Shown piece by piece: positions 10,954 through 23,205 of a stretch of DNA of 64,000 nt. Location of the stretch: assembly GCA_964017195.1 (NCBI GenBank), contig OZ024895.1:12082501-12146500 (forward strand), read 5' to 3'. The DNA comes from Siderastrea radians (taxonomy: Eukaryota > Cnidaria > Anthozoa > Scleractinia > Rhizangiidae). Below the pieces are notes generated by a model. It saw nothing but the letters and a program-made list of their open reading frames with translations, was not told the DNA's origin and did no database searches. The position numbers and the translations under genes are program-made. Position 1 is the stretch's first letter. Each line of letters opens with the position of its first letter.

Positions 10954-11942
10954 CCGTAAAGTTCCATGTATAAGCCGCACCTTTTTCCTCAAAATTTAAG
11001 TCAAAAATCGGGGGTGCGGCTTATCTACGGAAACATCTGTGGTTGGAGTTCTTAAAGGCCTAATTAATATTCATAAAAACGTCTTAAGATGTCACTGAAT
11101 AAAGATACACACAAACTGAAAGCATGTTGATGTTGTTCATTGACTTTTATACGAGTGGTGGCTCCTAAAGGAGCCGTTTGTACAGTGTTCGTGTCTTCAA
11201 ACATTCACCGGCGTATCTTGTTCTCCAACAGTTCTTTCAAGCGATTTAATTTCACTTTACTCGAACAACTAAACACCAACCTACACGGAATCTCCATTCC
11301 TCCGCAAAGTTGTTTGCAATGGCGCCTGTGGCCTGTCACTTCAACACGTATCTTTCCGCCACGTGCGAGAAAATACCAGGATATTCGCGAGTACTCGCGA
11401 GGCAAATGGCCGACCGTTTCGTTGTTTTTCGTGACTTTCACTGCAAATTTATCCATCAGATTGTCAAACTCCTGTAATACTAATTAGTGGAATAAATATT
11501 GTAATGGCATCTTTGCGTGTTCTCTTCTGTGTTGTTTTGCCGAGACCCAGACTCCTCTCCACGTTTGAAAGCTTGGCCGCTAAGCATTCGTTCGTTTCGT
11601 TTCAAACGCGTACGAATTTGTCGGAATTTCAACTTCATGGAGTGTTTTGAAGTGATAATCTTGAAAAAGTGGTATCAACAGATAAGATAAGGTGAATACA
11701 AACAGAAATTAAGGTATGATAAGTGAAATTTCGCCATTTAAAGACTTCGTTTGTATAAAAGTTTGCCACAACCGCCGTGTACGGTGTTTTGGAATCGTGC
11801 TTGTTTGCCCTTGTTTGTATACAAATAGAACTTCAAAGGAACTTCAAACTTTATTGTCTTTATTTTTTTTTTTCGAAATTTGAGCTTCCAAATCGGGGGT
11901 GCGGCTTATCTACGGGTGCGGCTTATACATGGAACTTTACGG
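10954..11942. mobile_element. Non-autonomous TIR element, GCGGCTTAT type (989 bp)
   Basis: Left terminus CCGTAAAGTTCCATGTATAA and right terminus the exact inverse (TTATACATGGAACTTTACGG), with TA on both flanks. Inside both ends lies the block GGGGGTGCGGCTTATCTACGG in the same orientation; on the left it can pair with the ATAAGCCGCACC of the terminus. The interior carries the HIRAN-like frame at 11205-11456. No transposase was seen. It is located in intron 2 of the Ig gene. Confidence 0.85.
11205..11456 (-). pseudogene. HIRAN-like fragment carried inside a TIR element
   Basis: An 83-codon minus-strand frame reads DKFAVKVTKNNETVGHLPRE, then EYSRISWYFLARGG, a VTGHRRH turn and GGMEIPCRLVF. The order 'AVxV ... 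VGHlPre.Sr' resembles the HIRAN fold, and I recall multi-copy cnidarian proteins with this signature. The N-terminal half of such proteins is missing, the frame starts inside the domain, and no splice context is visible. I read it as a captured and decayed fragment or a relic of the element's own second protein. Function in this copy is unlikely. Confidence 0.45.
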
Positions 11943-13276
11943 TACCTTGCTGAAAAGTGAAGCCTTGTGTGCCACCTGGGACAAAGAAGTTTGGTAATGG
12001 TAACTCGCTGTGAGATGGGCAGGGACCAATGCTGGTTATAGCTTGAGTGTTCATTTTTTTTTGAGAACATAAATGTGTAGAAGCCAGTAATTCAGTTACA
12101 GTGTGAATGGGGCCCGATATTTTTTGTTTGAGTTGACCTTAAACACCATAACAAAATTAATGTGAAATTCCCCAAAACTGTTTTCTTTATAACCATTAAA
12201 GGAGTGTTTCAGCCAAATCTCGTAACAGTCTATCAAAACTTCCAAAGATGTTATGGAGTTCAAACCTTTTGCAGACACCCGGAGCCCCCACATACAGGAA
12301 ATAATGTTTTAAAACCCAGTTTTTAGTAATAAGGTTAATGTGAAGAACAGCTCCCCTCAACCATCTGTCAGCTGACTGTTAGTGCATGTAACATGTTGTC
12401 TCAGTAATCCCTGGTCAGTTGCCATCCAGAGGGGAATAGGTTGGTGATTCTAAGAAAATGAGGCAATCAGTTTCTTAAAAATCCCTCCCCGATCTTAGCC
12501 AATTAATAGTTTCTCATAGGGGATTGGGCTGTGCTTCGCCAATCAACCGGGGGGTAGTGAGGTGATCCTTATTGCAGAAAAGGTGTTGAAACTCTCTCTT
12601 ATATATATATTTCTCAATCTCATTAATAATTTATTTCTTTAACTACCAATCACCGGATGTATACCACATCACATGCACGCATTTGAATACCCAGTGAAAA
12701 ATGGTATACCACTCTCCAGTAAGAGTGGCACATACCACTTAACTATGCACATTTCACAACTGCCAAAGAATTAGTTCATTTACAGTTCACATCAGATTTA
12801 TGTTTACAGAACATTTCGTAAACATTGCTAAACATAACCTTTTCCAGGCTCTCAGATAGTAGAAAGAGAACGCGAAAGTAAGACGCGTGGGATCTGGAGA
12901 AAAGGGGGCGGTGTTAGGGAAAGGAAGGAAGAAAGCCTGTGAGCAAATTTTTAACGACGGTCTCCCGCCCACTTTTAGCAAGTTTTTAGATAATTAGATT
13001 TATGCTGTCCAGCTGTTGAAAAATTATGTCAATTTGTTGGAATCGTTCTCAAAGTTTCTTGCATGAGTATTTCACGCAATCTCGCTATGCGAATGTGAGG
13101 AAATATTCATGCCTTCCAGCATGTCTGATTTTTGAGATTAATCGAAAAAATATTTTAACATTTAGTGGAACACAGGTTCCTCGAATTTCCTCATTCGATG
13201 TGGTGAAAAACAAGGAACTACTGGTACAGGGGGGGGGGGGAAAGCAACTTCCCATACATTCTCTTAAATGAAATCC
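11943..13276. other. Intron 2 sequence, no exon seen
   Basis: No Ig exon or other coding segment could be supported. The stretch holds a short (TA)n run at about 12599 and a poly-G run at about 13230. Frames at 12787-12981 and 13026-13271 have no recognisable content. Confidence 0.45.
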
Positions 13277-14380
13277 AAACGATGTTCTCACAACTTGCAA
13301 AGCAATCTGTGAGGTTCTAGTCAGCGGATATGCCTCCTACGCGTGCGCAGATGTTGCATGTTCCAACGGAACTCGGACGCTGAAGGGAAAAAATTATGGC
13401 GGCCAAAGGCAGCGGATTCGGTTTTGTCTCTTCGTTTAGGTAATTGACGAATTGATCGTATTTTACACTTTTATCATGTTTTCGTGCAATTTGCTTCTTA
13501 TGAAGACAAAAGTTTACTCTCGAAATTTTTTAGTCGCAAAGTAGAACAGTAGCGCTTCGATCAATCCAGTCTGTGCTGATCGACTGTATAGAATCAGATA
13601 GAATTTTCTGAAGCTGGGTTAAAAACTGGGATCGGGTTCAAAGTACTGATCTGTGAAATGATCTTGTCAACACACAACTGGATTATTGATAATAAAAGTC
13701 GTATTTTATGCGTAGGTATTGTTTCCATGCATTAGCTTGCATTAGGTTATAGCGGTTTTGATTGAATTTATTTCCATCGATGTTTTATGGCACATTTCCT
13801 GTTGCAATTTATTTAGACCACGCTGGAGGAAAACCTGCAAACCGAGTACAGCCATAACTGTCTCATCTCATGCTATCAATTCGTTACAGAATGAGATGTA
13901 AAAAGAAACATTGACAGCATTTTTATTTATCACATGCATCAGTTCAGCGATAGACAAAGACCAAAATTATGTCGCGGAGTACAAGAAATAAAATCCTGAA
14001 TAGCTCAAGCGATTTCTCTCGATGAGAAGTTTATTTACGTTGAATTATCTAATTCTAGCATTCAACTTTGAAACGTTTCTCGCAAACCTGGTCTCCAAGT
14101 GTAAACAAGCGAAACGTGACTGCCGTACAGCTCGCAGCTGATCCACTCGCCACTGCAACAAACAAGACAGTGCGAAAACAGAAGGGTCTTCATCGATGTC
14201 GCTTCCATGTCGCTTCCATGAGAGATTAGCCGCTCACCGCTTACTTTCCCCTGACAAAATACACATAAATTTTGCAAACTATTTCGAATAAGTTGATCGT
14301 CGATCGGAAATATTTACTAAGACAAACACCGCTGTCCACGTTTTGACTGGACCGCCTTGCAAGTTGTGAGAACATCGTTT
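13277..14380. mobile_element. Element with perfect 24-bp inverted termini (1.1 kb)
   Basis: AAACGATGTTCTCACAACTT at 13277 continues for four more bases and is matched perfectly in inverse orientation at 14357-14380. No target-site duplication is evident beside the pair. Inside, ATGGCGGCCAAAGGCAGCGG at 13395 reads on to a GGTAATT donor-like site and looks like a captured first exon. Minus-strand frame 14062-14277 is unassigned. The element could be non-autonomous, or the inverted pair could be part of a larger structure. Confidence 0.6.
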
Positions 14381-17189
14381 CTCGGTCCCAGGCCTCGCTT
14401 CTATCCCATGACAAGACGCAAGTGGGTCTGAACTGGAAGTACCCGATTTCCGAATTAATTAAGTTGCGGTTTACTCGGTAATTAAATTTCTATCAACAAA
14501 GCGAGGTAAATGGGGATCAAATAGGATACATGTCAGGCTCAAATTAAGGCTTGACGAATGACGAATTTCATGAATCACATGCTTAGGTCATTTGAGAATA
14601 CGGTCTCTTCGAGGTTAAAATGGAACTGCCGGTCGATGGCTCAGAGGAAAGTGCTGTTCGTCCACTTCTCGGATAAAATCCAGGAATTGTTAGATTGTAA
14701 CAAACAGAAAGAAGTTCCCCGCCCGCTTTCCGGATGATATTATAACAACAACAACAATTTATTTCGATATTCCCACATGGGAAGCAAAGTGAAGCGCGCA
14801 AAGTGCGCCGTACCAAGGAAAGTACGAAATCGTGCCTTCTTCGTTTGGTTTGTTTGCGATATTTCTTCGCCATGCGCCGAATTTGCGGTTATTTCAAGAA
14901 GAGACGTTTGGAAGGTTTTCAGCCTTGGCGGTTGAAGCCGTCGGCTTGCACTCACATGGCCGTGAATTCGATCCCTGCAATTGCCGATTGGTGACGCCAC
15001 TGCCATCTTCTATTGTATTTTCTTGCTGATCTCACCAAGCAGCTCCACAAAAAAGGTAAGCCCTAGCTTTGAGTCAGTGTTGTGTTCTCTACAATCAATT
15101 CTGACTTGCCGTCTTATGTAATCACAACACAAAATGAAAGGAATTTGGAAAAAAATTCTAGATGTTGTGTTTTTGAAAGTGATTTGCGATCGTTTTATTA
15201 GGTCGCGTCTTTTGTAGCAAACTGTTCTTTGATACGATCCTTGCGTTGCAAGGAATAAAAAATAATGAGTTGTTCATCGAACCGCGCTTTTGCGCCATTG
15301 TCACACAGTAGGCTTTGTGAGAACCGAAACACTTTGAACAGCGGTTTTCCAATGAGAATTCAAAATGGCGTACATTGCCCAAAACAAGAAAATTACTACT
15401 GGGAGATTTTATTTTGGCGTTAAATTTCCGTTATTTAAAGGCCGAGACAGACCTCAATGAAAGGTAATTGAATGGCGAAGACGTAGAAATATAATTGTTG
15501 ATGAAATATGTCCAGCTTATTCTGACCGTGCTGAAATTGGGAGCCTGAAAGTTCAACCTCAATTCTCAATTACAACCTTTCCTGAGGAGTTAATACTTAG
15601 TGTACTCCTGGGCGTTTCCAATTTCTTTCCCATTTAGAAAGAAACGATATATTTGCTGTGTGGAAACGATTTCTGTAATCTTATTTTATTTTATTTTTTT
15701 ATTTATAATTTTTTTTGGAAGAAAGATCCAAGATTGCTGTTGTCTAGGAGATTTTGTGACCGAAACAATAGACTGGGTGATTTAATTTCTAAATTTTTGG
15801 GTATCCAGGAGTCTAATCAGTGTAAAACTATTTGACACTGTTTCAGGTATTTATTAACATATGATGATTTTTCTTCCTTGAAAATGATATCAAGATGATA
15901 TCGAAAAGTTGTATAATTTCCAATTCACTTATTTTTATCTAGGGGTCTCCCAGATACATGTAGAGTTGACATGCATGCCTACATCTGCAGTTTTGGTTGT
16001 TGTAGTCATGAATTCTTTTAGATAAAATTGGTCTTTTTGGTCGTAATGGGATTCTTGAACATGTCTTTTTTTCAAGCAATTTTTATTCTTTCTTCTCATT
16101 ATCATGTTTTTTATCCTGCTGAATATAACATTTTCCTCCTGTTTAGTTTTATAGCTACTTGATCATTTGACTTACATAACATCTAGCTATAGTAACACAA
16201 GAAACAGCAAAGAACTAAGCCCCTGAAAAGTTAACATTGGTGTTCATATTAGACCTCACCTGAGAGTTTGATTACAGCTGTAAGAGAGGTTTATTAAGAA
16301 CTGTTGAAATAAAAATGTTACTTTTTTCCTCTAGGTCAACTGGAATTTAAGATTATTTGGAGTTTTTACTCAATGAGGAACTTAATAGTATCCAACTTTG
16401 TGCATTGTATATGTAACTGCAAAATACTCAAACAACTTCTGGATTCTACTGGGGTGGCTGCCTACAAAGCTGATTCACCACAAGATGCAAACGATGCACT
16501 GAGAAGTTAAGGCCCAGTTAACCTTGGCGTCAGTCTAACTGTGCAAAAGAAGGAAGGACATCAAACAGCAGATGCAAAACACAGTATCTGTGTGAACTCA
16601 ATGTCAGGTGTGTAAAACTGATAATGTTTATGTTTTTTTTTACAAATAATTAACATGACACTGCCTTTTCAGGATTTGTTTTATTGTCTGTACCATTTTT
16701 GGGACATAAGCTTAAGCCTGCAAGAGTAGATTTAAGGCCTAAGGCACATTGTTGGCGAAGTTGCCAGCCAAATGAGTTTACCATCATAGACAAAGTTTGC
16801 TAAAATCCCATCACTGAATTGTGGTTTTCAGTGTCACATTTTAGACCAATTAAGAAATATCAAGTCAAAATGTTCTGCATGTAATTCATACCTTCCATTA
16901 TGGTGATACTTTATCACTGATAGTAACTTAATATATATCATTGCTTAATGCATGCACTCTCATTTTTCAGGTCCCATGGAAAGAAACCTTAGGAAATTAA
17001 AAAGATACCATGGAACATGCTCTACCAATTAAATATATGAAGAATGCCTACTGAGATTTGAATCCTGCCAAGAATATGACTCACGCACTACATTTTGCCT
17101 CAGGGGTGTTGATGTAATGCCAGAGTGTACTGTATTTTGCCTTATTTTAACAGTCCCTTCCAACTTGAAAACTACAGTTAGTAATTAAA
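14381..17189. other. Intron 2 sequence, no exon seen
   Basis: About 2.8 kb without a supported exon. Overlapping frames near 14583-15029 exist on both strands with no conserved motif. A T-rich run lies at about 15680-15720. The rest shows no inverted termini or tandem structure that I can see. Confidence 0.4.
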
Positions 17190-19020
17190 GTGAACATTAG
17201 TGTCCCTGAGATAGGTCACCTGTCGACAACTGTTACCTTTAACAATCCATTAAACTATTTTAAGTCTCAGTTACTAATAAGGGGAACAGTAGCATCCAGA
17301 TGTATCGTCGGAGTGTGCGACTGTTACCTTTAACAATTCCATTCTATTTTAAGTTTCAGTTACTAATGAGGGGAACAGTAGCGTCCAGATGTATCATCGG
17401 AGTGTGCAACTGTTACCTTTAACAATTCTTTTCTATTTTAAGTCTCAGTTACCAATAAAGGGAACAGTAGCATCCAGATGTATCGTCGGAGTGTGCAACT
17501 GTTACCTTTAAAAATTCCTTTCTATTTTAAGTCTCAGTTACTAAGGAGGGGAACAGTAGCATCCAAATGTATTGTCAGTGTGTGCGACTGTTGCCTTTAA
17601 CGATGCCTTTCTATTTTAAGTCTCAGTTACTAATGAGGGGAACAGTAGCATCCAGATGTATCGTCGGAGTGTGCGGCTGTTGCCTTTAACAATCCCTTTC
17701 TATTTGAAGTCTTATTTACTAATGAGGGGAACAGTGGCATCCAGATGTATCGTCGGAGTGTGCGACTGTTGCCTTTAACAATTCCTTTCTATTTTAAGTC
17801 TCAATTACTAATGAGGGGAACAGTAGCATCCAGATGTATCGTCGGAGTGTGCGACTGTTGCCTTTAACAATCCCTTTCTATTTGAAGTCTTATTTACTAA
17901 TGAGGGGAACAGTGGCATCCAGATGTATCGTCGGAGTGTGCGATTGTTGCCTTTAACAATTCCTTTCTATTTTAAGCCTCAGTTACTAATGAGGGGAACA
18001 GTAGCATCCAAATGTATCGTCAGAGTGTGCAGCTGTTACCTTTAACAATCCCTTTCTATTTTAAGTCTCAGTTACTAATGAGGGGAACAGTAGCATCCAG
18101 ATGTATCGTCGGAGTGTGCAACTGTTACCTTTAACAATTCCTTTCTATTTTAAGTCTGAGTTACTAACAAGGGGAACAGTAGCACCCAGATGTATCGTCG
18201 GAGTGTGCAACTGTTACCTTTAACAATTCCTTTCTATTTTAAGTCTCAGTTACCAATAAAGGGAACAGTAGCATCCAGATGTATCGTCGGAGTGTGCAAC
18301 TGTTACCCTTAAAAATTCCTTTCTATTTTAAGTCTCAGTTACTAAGGAGGGGAGCAGTAGCATCCAAATGTATTGTCAGAGTGTGCGACTGTTGCCTTTA
18401 ACGATGCCTTTCTATTTTAAGTCTCAGTTACTAATGAGGTGAACAGTAGCATCCATATGTATCGTCAGAGTGTGCGACTGTTGCCTTTAACAATCCCTTT
18501 CTATTTGAAGTCAAATTGCTAATGAGGGGAACAGTGGCATCCAGATGTATCGTCGGAGTGTGCGACTGTTGCCTTTAACAATCCCTTTCTATTTGAAGTC
18601 TTATTTACTAATGACGGGAACAGTGGCATCCAGATGTATCGTCGGAGAGTGCGATTGTTGCCTTTAACAATTCCTTTCTATTTTAAGTCTCAGTTACTAA
18701 TGAGGGGAACAGTAGCATCCAGATGTATCGTCGGAGTGTGCGGCTGTTACCTTTAACAATCCCTTTCTATTTTAAGTCTCAGTTACTAATGAGGGGAACA
18801 GTAGCATCCAGATGTATCGTCGGAGTGTGCGGCTGTTACCTTTAACAATCCCTATCTATTTTAAGTCTCAGTTACTAATGAGGGGAACAGTAGCATTCAG
18901 ATGTATCGTCGGTGTGTGTGACTGTTACCTTAAACAATCCCTTTCAATTAAAAGTTAGCTACTAATGAGGGGAGCAGTAGCATCCAAATCTGTCATCACA
19001 GTGTGTGGCTGTTGCCTTCT
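17190..19020 (+). repeat. 89-bp minisatellite, about 20 units
   Basis: A unit of about 89 bp is repeated head to tail. Its parts in order are GTCTCAGTTACTAATGAGGG, GAACAGTAGCATCCAGATGT, ATCGTCGGAGTGTGCGACTG, TTACCTTTAACAATTCCTTT and CTATTTTAA. Units differ by point changes in recurrent variants (GTTACC or GTTGCC, AATTCC or AATCCC, CAGTAG or CAGTGG). Variants recur in blocks, pointing to multi-unit duplications. Edges are more diverged, as expected for arrays that homogenise internally. There is no continuous reading frame through it. Confidence 0.95.
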
Positions 19021-19039
19021 GCCTGGCAGTGTCAAACAA

Positions 19040-19200
19040 TGAAAACCAAATATAGTCAATATAATCAATAATAATCAATTCCAATTAATTGACTGGTTAT
19101 GGAAATCAATACAATTCAAAGCTTAAAAGTTGAGTGACTATTGATTGTTGTTGACTATCTTTGATTAATATTGATTTTGATTGGAATTAACTCTCGGTTC
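19040..19200. repeat. AT-rich inverted repeat based on ATTGAT
   Basis: Repeated AATCAAT words (19045-19115) are followed by their inverse, ATTGATTG and GATTAATATTGATT (about 19140-19190). The result can fold into an imperfect hairpin next to the minisatellite edge. It may be a MITE remnant; no clear termini. Confidence 0.45.
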
Positions 19201-20026
19201 ATATTTGCACACAGCATGTTAATAATTTATTGGCAAATGATAATAAAGTTTATTTGTTCTAAACATAGTTTTTAGGTTTAGCATTCCTTATATCACTATT
19301 TACAAAGAACATGCTAGTTAAAAAATGATGTCATTTCATGACCTGTTCCTATAAATCCTATTCCTGGATCTGTACTTATGCTAGTGTAGGTCTAGAGAAT
19401 TGGGGCAAACAATGATATGTACAGTTGAGTGAGGAAAGATTAAAAATAAATTGTTACTAGCTGTAGCAGGTATTTGAAGGTTTGCATTTTTGTTGTGTTA
19501 TGTTAAATTTTGTTTTATTATTATTTTTTTGCCGGGGGGGTGGTGGGGGGGCACGTCACTTTCCCATGTGTCACAATTATTAGAAGTCCCTGGATGTTTT
19601 TCCATAACGGTGATAACAATAACAGTTTGTTAAACTGCAGTTTAGTCCATTCGGTACAATTTTAAATTGCCATATACTATAATATTTGAGTTCAACATTG
19701 TGGTAGAACAAGGTTGAAATGCTGCAGATTTAATACCAGTTTTAATACTGTGACTTCGGCATCATGCACGAGGCCAGAGTGATGGTGAAGGAAAGAGAAC
19801 CGTCAAACTCCCGAATTGGACAAATGCCAAAGGCAAGCCCGTAAAGTGACATTTCTTCGTTGGGACGTTATTCTTGGGCGACTTTTAGATGTTCCTGTTA
19901 AGCGCCCGGAAACCACTGCTTTTCTTGGGCAATCGACTTAAGTGCTGTGAAATGAAACTTGCAACCAGTAGCATGGCCAACAATTAGAACGTTGAGGATG
20001 AAATCACGATGTCAGCAAGGGGAAAC
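19201..20026. other. Intron 2 sequence, no exon seen
   Basis: Nothing coding is supported. A G-rich run (CCGGGGGGGTGGTGGGGGGG) lies at about 19532. Confidence 0.45.
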
Positions 20027-20235
20027 CGGTCGTTTCGCCTACGATATATTTTGTTTTTGTTTTTGTCTGCTAACGTCTTAAATGCCGACAGTAAATGAAT
20101 TATATACTATTTTTCGTTCTTAAAGCGTGTTACCCTAGGAAAACAAAAAGCAATATATTTAATTTCTCGTTCTCTAAGCGCGTCAAAGGTTAACCAACTG
20201 GCCTTGGGCGAAAAGACTCTTAGGCGAAACGACCG
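20027..20235. mobile_element. Short MITE with 15-bp perfect TIRs (209 bp)
   Basis: CGGTCGTTTCGCCTA at 20027-20041 and its perfect inverse TAGGCGAAACGACCG at 20221-20235. No target-site duplication is obvious. Interior is AT-rich and non-coding. Confidence 0.65.
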
Positions 20236-21710
20236 CTAGCCTGCGCGCAGACGTCTGGGAGACAAAACGACCGCAAGCGTAGGAAGCAATAGTTTGCTCA
20301 GTCGGCAAAGCGAATGGCCTGTTCAGAGGACAGATTATTAGACTGCGAGCAGTCTCTCTTTTGCTCTAAAATCCGTGCAGAACGAAGCGCAAATAGCGAA
20401 CGCGAGCGAGCACGATTTGAGACTGCTTGCAGTCTAACAGATTATGTGAACGAAAGTTTTATCTTTTTTGTTACTGTTACTGTTTCTTTCTTTCGTAGAG
20501 AAAGCGTATCGAGTTTCTGTGAATAATTCTCGCGATTTTGTTAAAAACGGGAGAAAGACCAGGTTGTATTTATAGATTCTCTTCAAGTATTTCTCTCAGA
20601 ACGTCCGATCGCATACCAACAAATGATCTCTCCGGAGAAAGGAGAGGCGGTAAAACCGCTCGCGAGCGCTACGATCCTGTAGAGAAATAAGAGGCTATTC
20701 ATGGCCTATTATCTTATTGTTTGTTAACAGCCACAAAAATAAATTTCCCGTTGCGATCAACTTGCAAAAAGGTCTGTGATATTTATTCAACAACTGTGTG
20801 TTTCCGGTAACAGAAAAGCTTTGTTGACAGCGAAAGCGGCGGATTTTAACACCTATTGCTTTCGCGGCGCCTTGATCAAAATTCAAATATGAAAGGAATG
20901 CGGGGTCCACAACCCCGCATTCCTTAATGTACTTCCAGTTAGACCCCGTAGCGTCTCGTCATGCCCCCCCCCCTGCTACTGGTATTTATGGGCACCAAAA
21001 TTTAATTATTAGCTGATGAGGTCAAATCGCTGGGATAGTGCTCTGTAAGCAGGAGGAACTTTTACCCGTATTTATGCGATTTTCAAAAACTTGAACTGCT
21101 CAGTTGAACTGGTGGGATTTGTTCATAGTATGTTAAATTATAGGCCTAACATGACTTTCGCTAGTCGTTGGATTTATTCTAACCTTCAACTCTATAACTA
21201 TTGTGCCGGTAGATTATTGTATTGACCCTTTGATGTCTTTGTTTAAGAAACAGAAGTCTCAAGCTGTGATGTACTGTATGGAGGATTTATAAACCATTCA
21301 TAGAGCCGTTTAAAAATTTTATTTATTCCATCGTTTGTGCTAGCGCTTTGGCAATTAGTATGGCTTTTTGGCTGGGTTTTATTGCAAGATTTCTTTGGAA
21401 CGGCTTTAAAAAGTGATGCTTTCTGAAAGGATCGGTGATTTCTCAGGCCGTGAGTTGATGTTTATTGTTTCTTGCTAGTTTGCCACGGACATCATAAATG
21501 CCTAAAATATCCAAGTTATCTGGAGACTATTGTAGTTTTCTTTGATCGTATGGGAGCTACGCCTTTTCACTCTGTTGTTTTGGCTTCCTCTTTCTTAAGT
21601 CGTGGTTGAAATATATGCCTTCCTCGAGCTAAAGCATAGTACCGTACCTCCATTGTTTTTATGGGGCTACAAGCATCCAACAGAGAAATCTCTCTTTTTC
21701 TCATCCTCTT
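20236..21710. other. Intron 2 sequence with one perfect hairpin
   Basis: No exon is supported. A 14-bp perfect stem with a 5-base loop spans about 20894-20926 (AAGGAATGCGGGGT and its inverse). A frame at 20314-20526 with repeated acidic and arginine-rich words is unassigned. Poly-C run near 20966. Confidence 0.4.
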
Positions 21711-22019
21711 CTATGTCTCCACCGATCCCAGTCGCTTCTCCACTTGGCCTCGTGTCACCGAAACCAATGGCGAACCTATAGAAGGTGTTTCTGAATTTAG
21801 AGCCACTTTTGACAGACGTGGAAACAGTTGGAAAACCAAACTTTGGCCAAAACCAGTTGGCAGAATCGCAAAAACATGGTTTCTACAAGCCAAGTTTAGT
21901 AGGCAAGTGTTCTGCTGCTTCCTCATCTCCTTTATGTTTGGAAAATCGCACAGACAATCATCATATGCGGTAGATAACATGGATTCATCTACATTGCGTG
22001 CACTCTTCGTGGTAGTCAA
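21711..22019 (-). pseudogene. RecQ-like DNA helicase fragment
   Basis: On the minus strand the frame contains EMRKQQNTCLLNLACRNHVF followed by AILPTGFGQSLVFQLFPRL and, after a short gap, SPLVSVTRGQVEKRLGSV. These correspond to the Q/motif 0 region, Walker A and motif Ia of RecQ-type helicases ('LPTGxGKSL', 'SPLxSLmxDQ'). The Walker A lysine is replaced by Gln (GFGQS) and the segment between the motifs is shortened. With no DEAD/DEAH box or later motifs, this is a dead fragment, probably transposon-carried. The overlapping plus-strand frame is its shadow. Confidence 0.6.
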
Positions 22020-22204
22020 TCATCACTGTGATTGACATAAGTGACCCACACTAGCTACCAGGTGTTGATGTTGGCTGTCAAAACTGACTGATCAGAGGGT
22101 ATACCAGGAGCTGGTATACCGGAACAGGCTGTTAAAAAATGCTTACAGGCTCCGCTGCCTTGTCTCTCCTCAGCCCCCACACATTTGTTACGCTTGTTTT
22201 CTCA

Positions 22205-22645
22205 GCACCGCCACTTGGTTAGCTCAATTGGTTGGGTACCAGACTGTGAAGCGGTATGCCCGGGTTTGATTCCCGGCCGGACCAACACTCAGGGTCTTTA
22301 AATAACTGAGGAGAAAGTGCTGCCTTTGCTCTGACATCTGCAAATGGTAAGACTTTCTAGTCTTCTCGGATAAGGATGAAAAACTGTAGGTCCCGTCTCA
22401 TAGTACCTTCACTCACTATTAGGGACCATTAGGGACGTAGCAATTCTCTGGCAGTGACCACCCCTAGTGTCTATCTCAAAATTCACATTCACATTAGGGG
22501 GCATTCATAACTCTACTTCATTAATTGTAAACTGTGCCACAAGCAGTCTGGCAAAAGTCCCCCATACAGTGTTGTAACTTATCCCTGAAAACCCCCGAGG
22601 GGAGTGGATAATAAGATATTTTGTATTTGTATTTGTATAATTCAC
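22205..22645 (+). mobile_element. tRNA-derived SINE, long type
   Basis: The tRNA-like head begins CTTGGTTAGCTCAATTGGTT (A box) and has GGTTTGATTCCC (B box) at about 22264. It is followed by a body of about 360 bp (AACTGAGGAGAAAGTGCTGC, then GAAAACCCCCGAGGGGAGTG) and a tail of repeated TTTGTA units at 22620-22640. The extended body and tail mark a SINE, not a tRNA gene. Confidence 0.8.
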
Positions 22646-22979
22646 ACTTTCCCCACTATCTTGGAGCGTGGAACAGGCTATGCTACACACTCTGGACAAT
22701 TTTTCGTGCCTGTACCTGAGAGCTCCAACTGTTCTTCAAGTCTTCGCATTCGGTGGAGGCAATCTTTCAATTCATGCGCTTCCTGGCTTGACAACAGCAA
22801 ATTTGATTACTTGCTTCATTTGCTGCTTCTGGACTTACCTTGCTGAAGTTTACATTTAGACCTGCTCAGGGCCAGTAAGGATTTTTTGTCATTACAACTT
22901 TTAGGCAGTCGTAACAGGATAATATAGCGGATGAATAAAGCGTTGAAAAAGAAAGCCCATTCTCTGTTGTGCAAAATAT

Positions 22980-23060
22980 ATAATTATACATATATACACC
23001 CATTTTCAGAAACGTTTTCATACAGAAAAATATATAGATAGATATTTACTTTTGTTTTGT
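22980..23060 (+). repeat. Direct repeat, copy 1 (pairs with 26446-26520)
   Basis: TATATACACCCATTTTCAGA followed by ATATATAGATAGATA and CTTTTGTT. A diverged direct copy occurs at 26446-26520. The pair brackets the TIR element and the Penelope-like sequences; it could be a dispersed repeat or duplicated ends of a larger insertion. Confidence 0.5.
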
Positions 23061-23205
23061 TGCACGTGCGCCCATGTACAATTTTCACTTGTCATTGTTC
23101 AACTTGTTAAAAATCTCAGGTCCACCATAATTTTTTTCTTTGTTGGCTTTTTTGTTTCCTTTTTCAAAAAAACATGTGAACAAAATGCCTGACCTTGCAG
23201 TACCG

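Noticed and set aside
20894..20926. Intrinsic transcription terminator
   Set aside because: The perfect hairpin has no U-run after it and the context is eukaryotic intron sequence.
21661..22035. 124-codon plus-strand gene
   Set aside because: It is antisense to the RecQ-like fragment, whose frame carries recognisable helicase motifs.
22207..22280. tRNA gene on the plus strand
   Set aside because: The tRNA-like head continues into a SINE body with a repeated TTTGTA tail.
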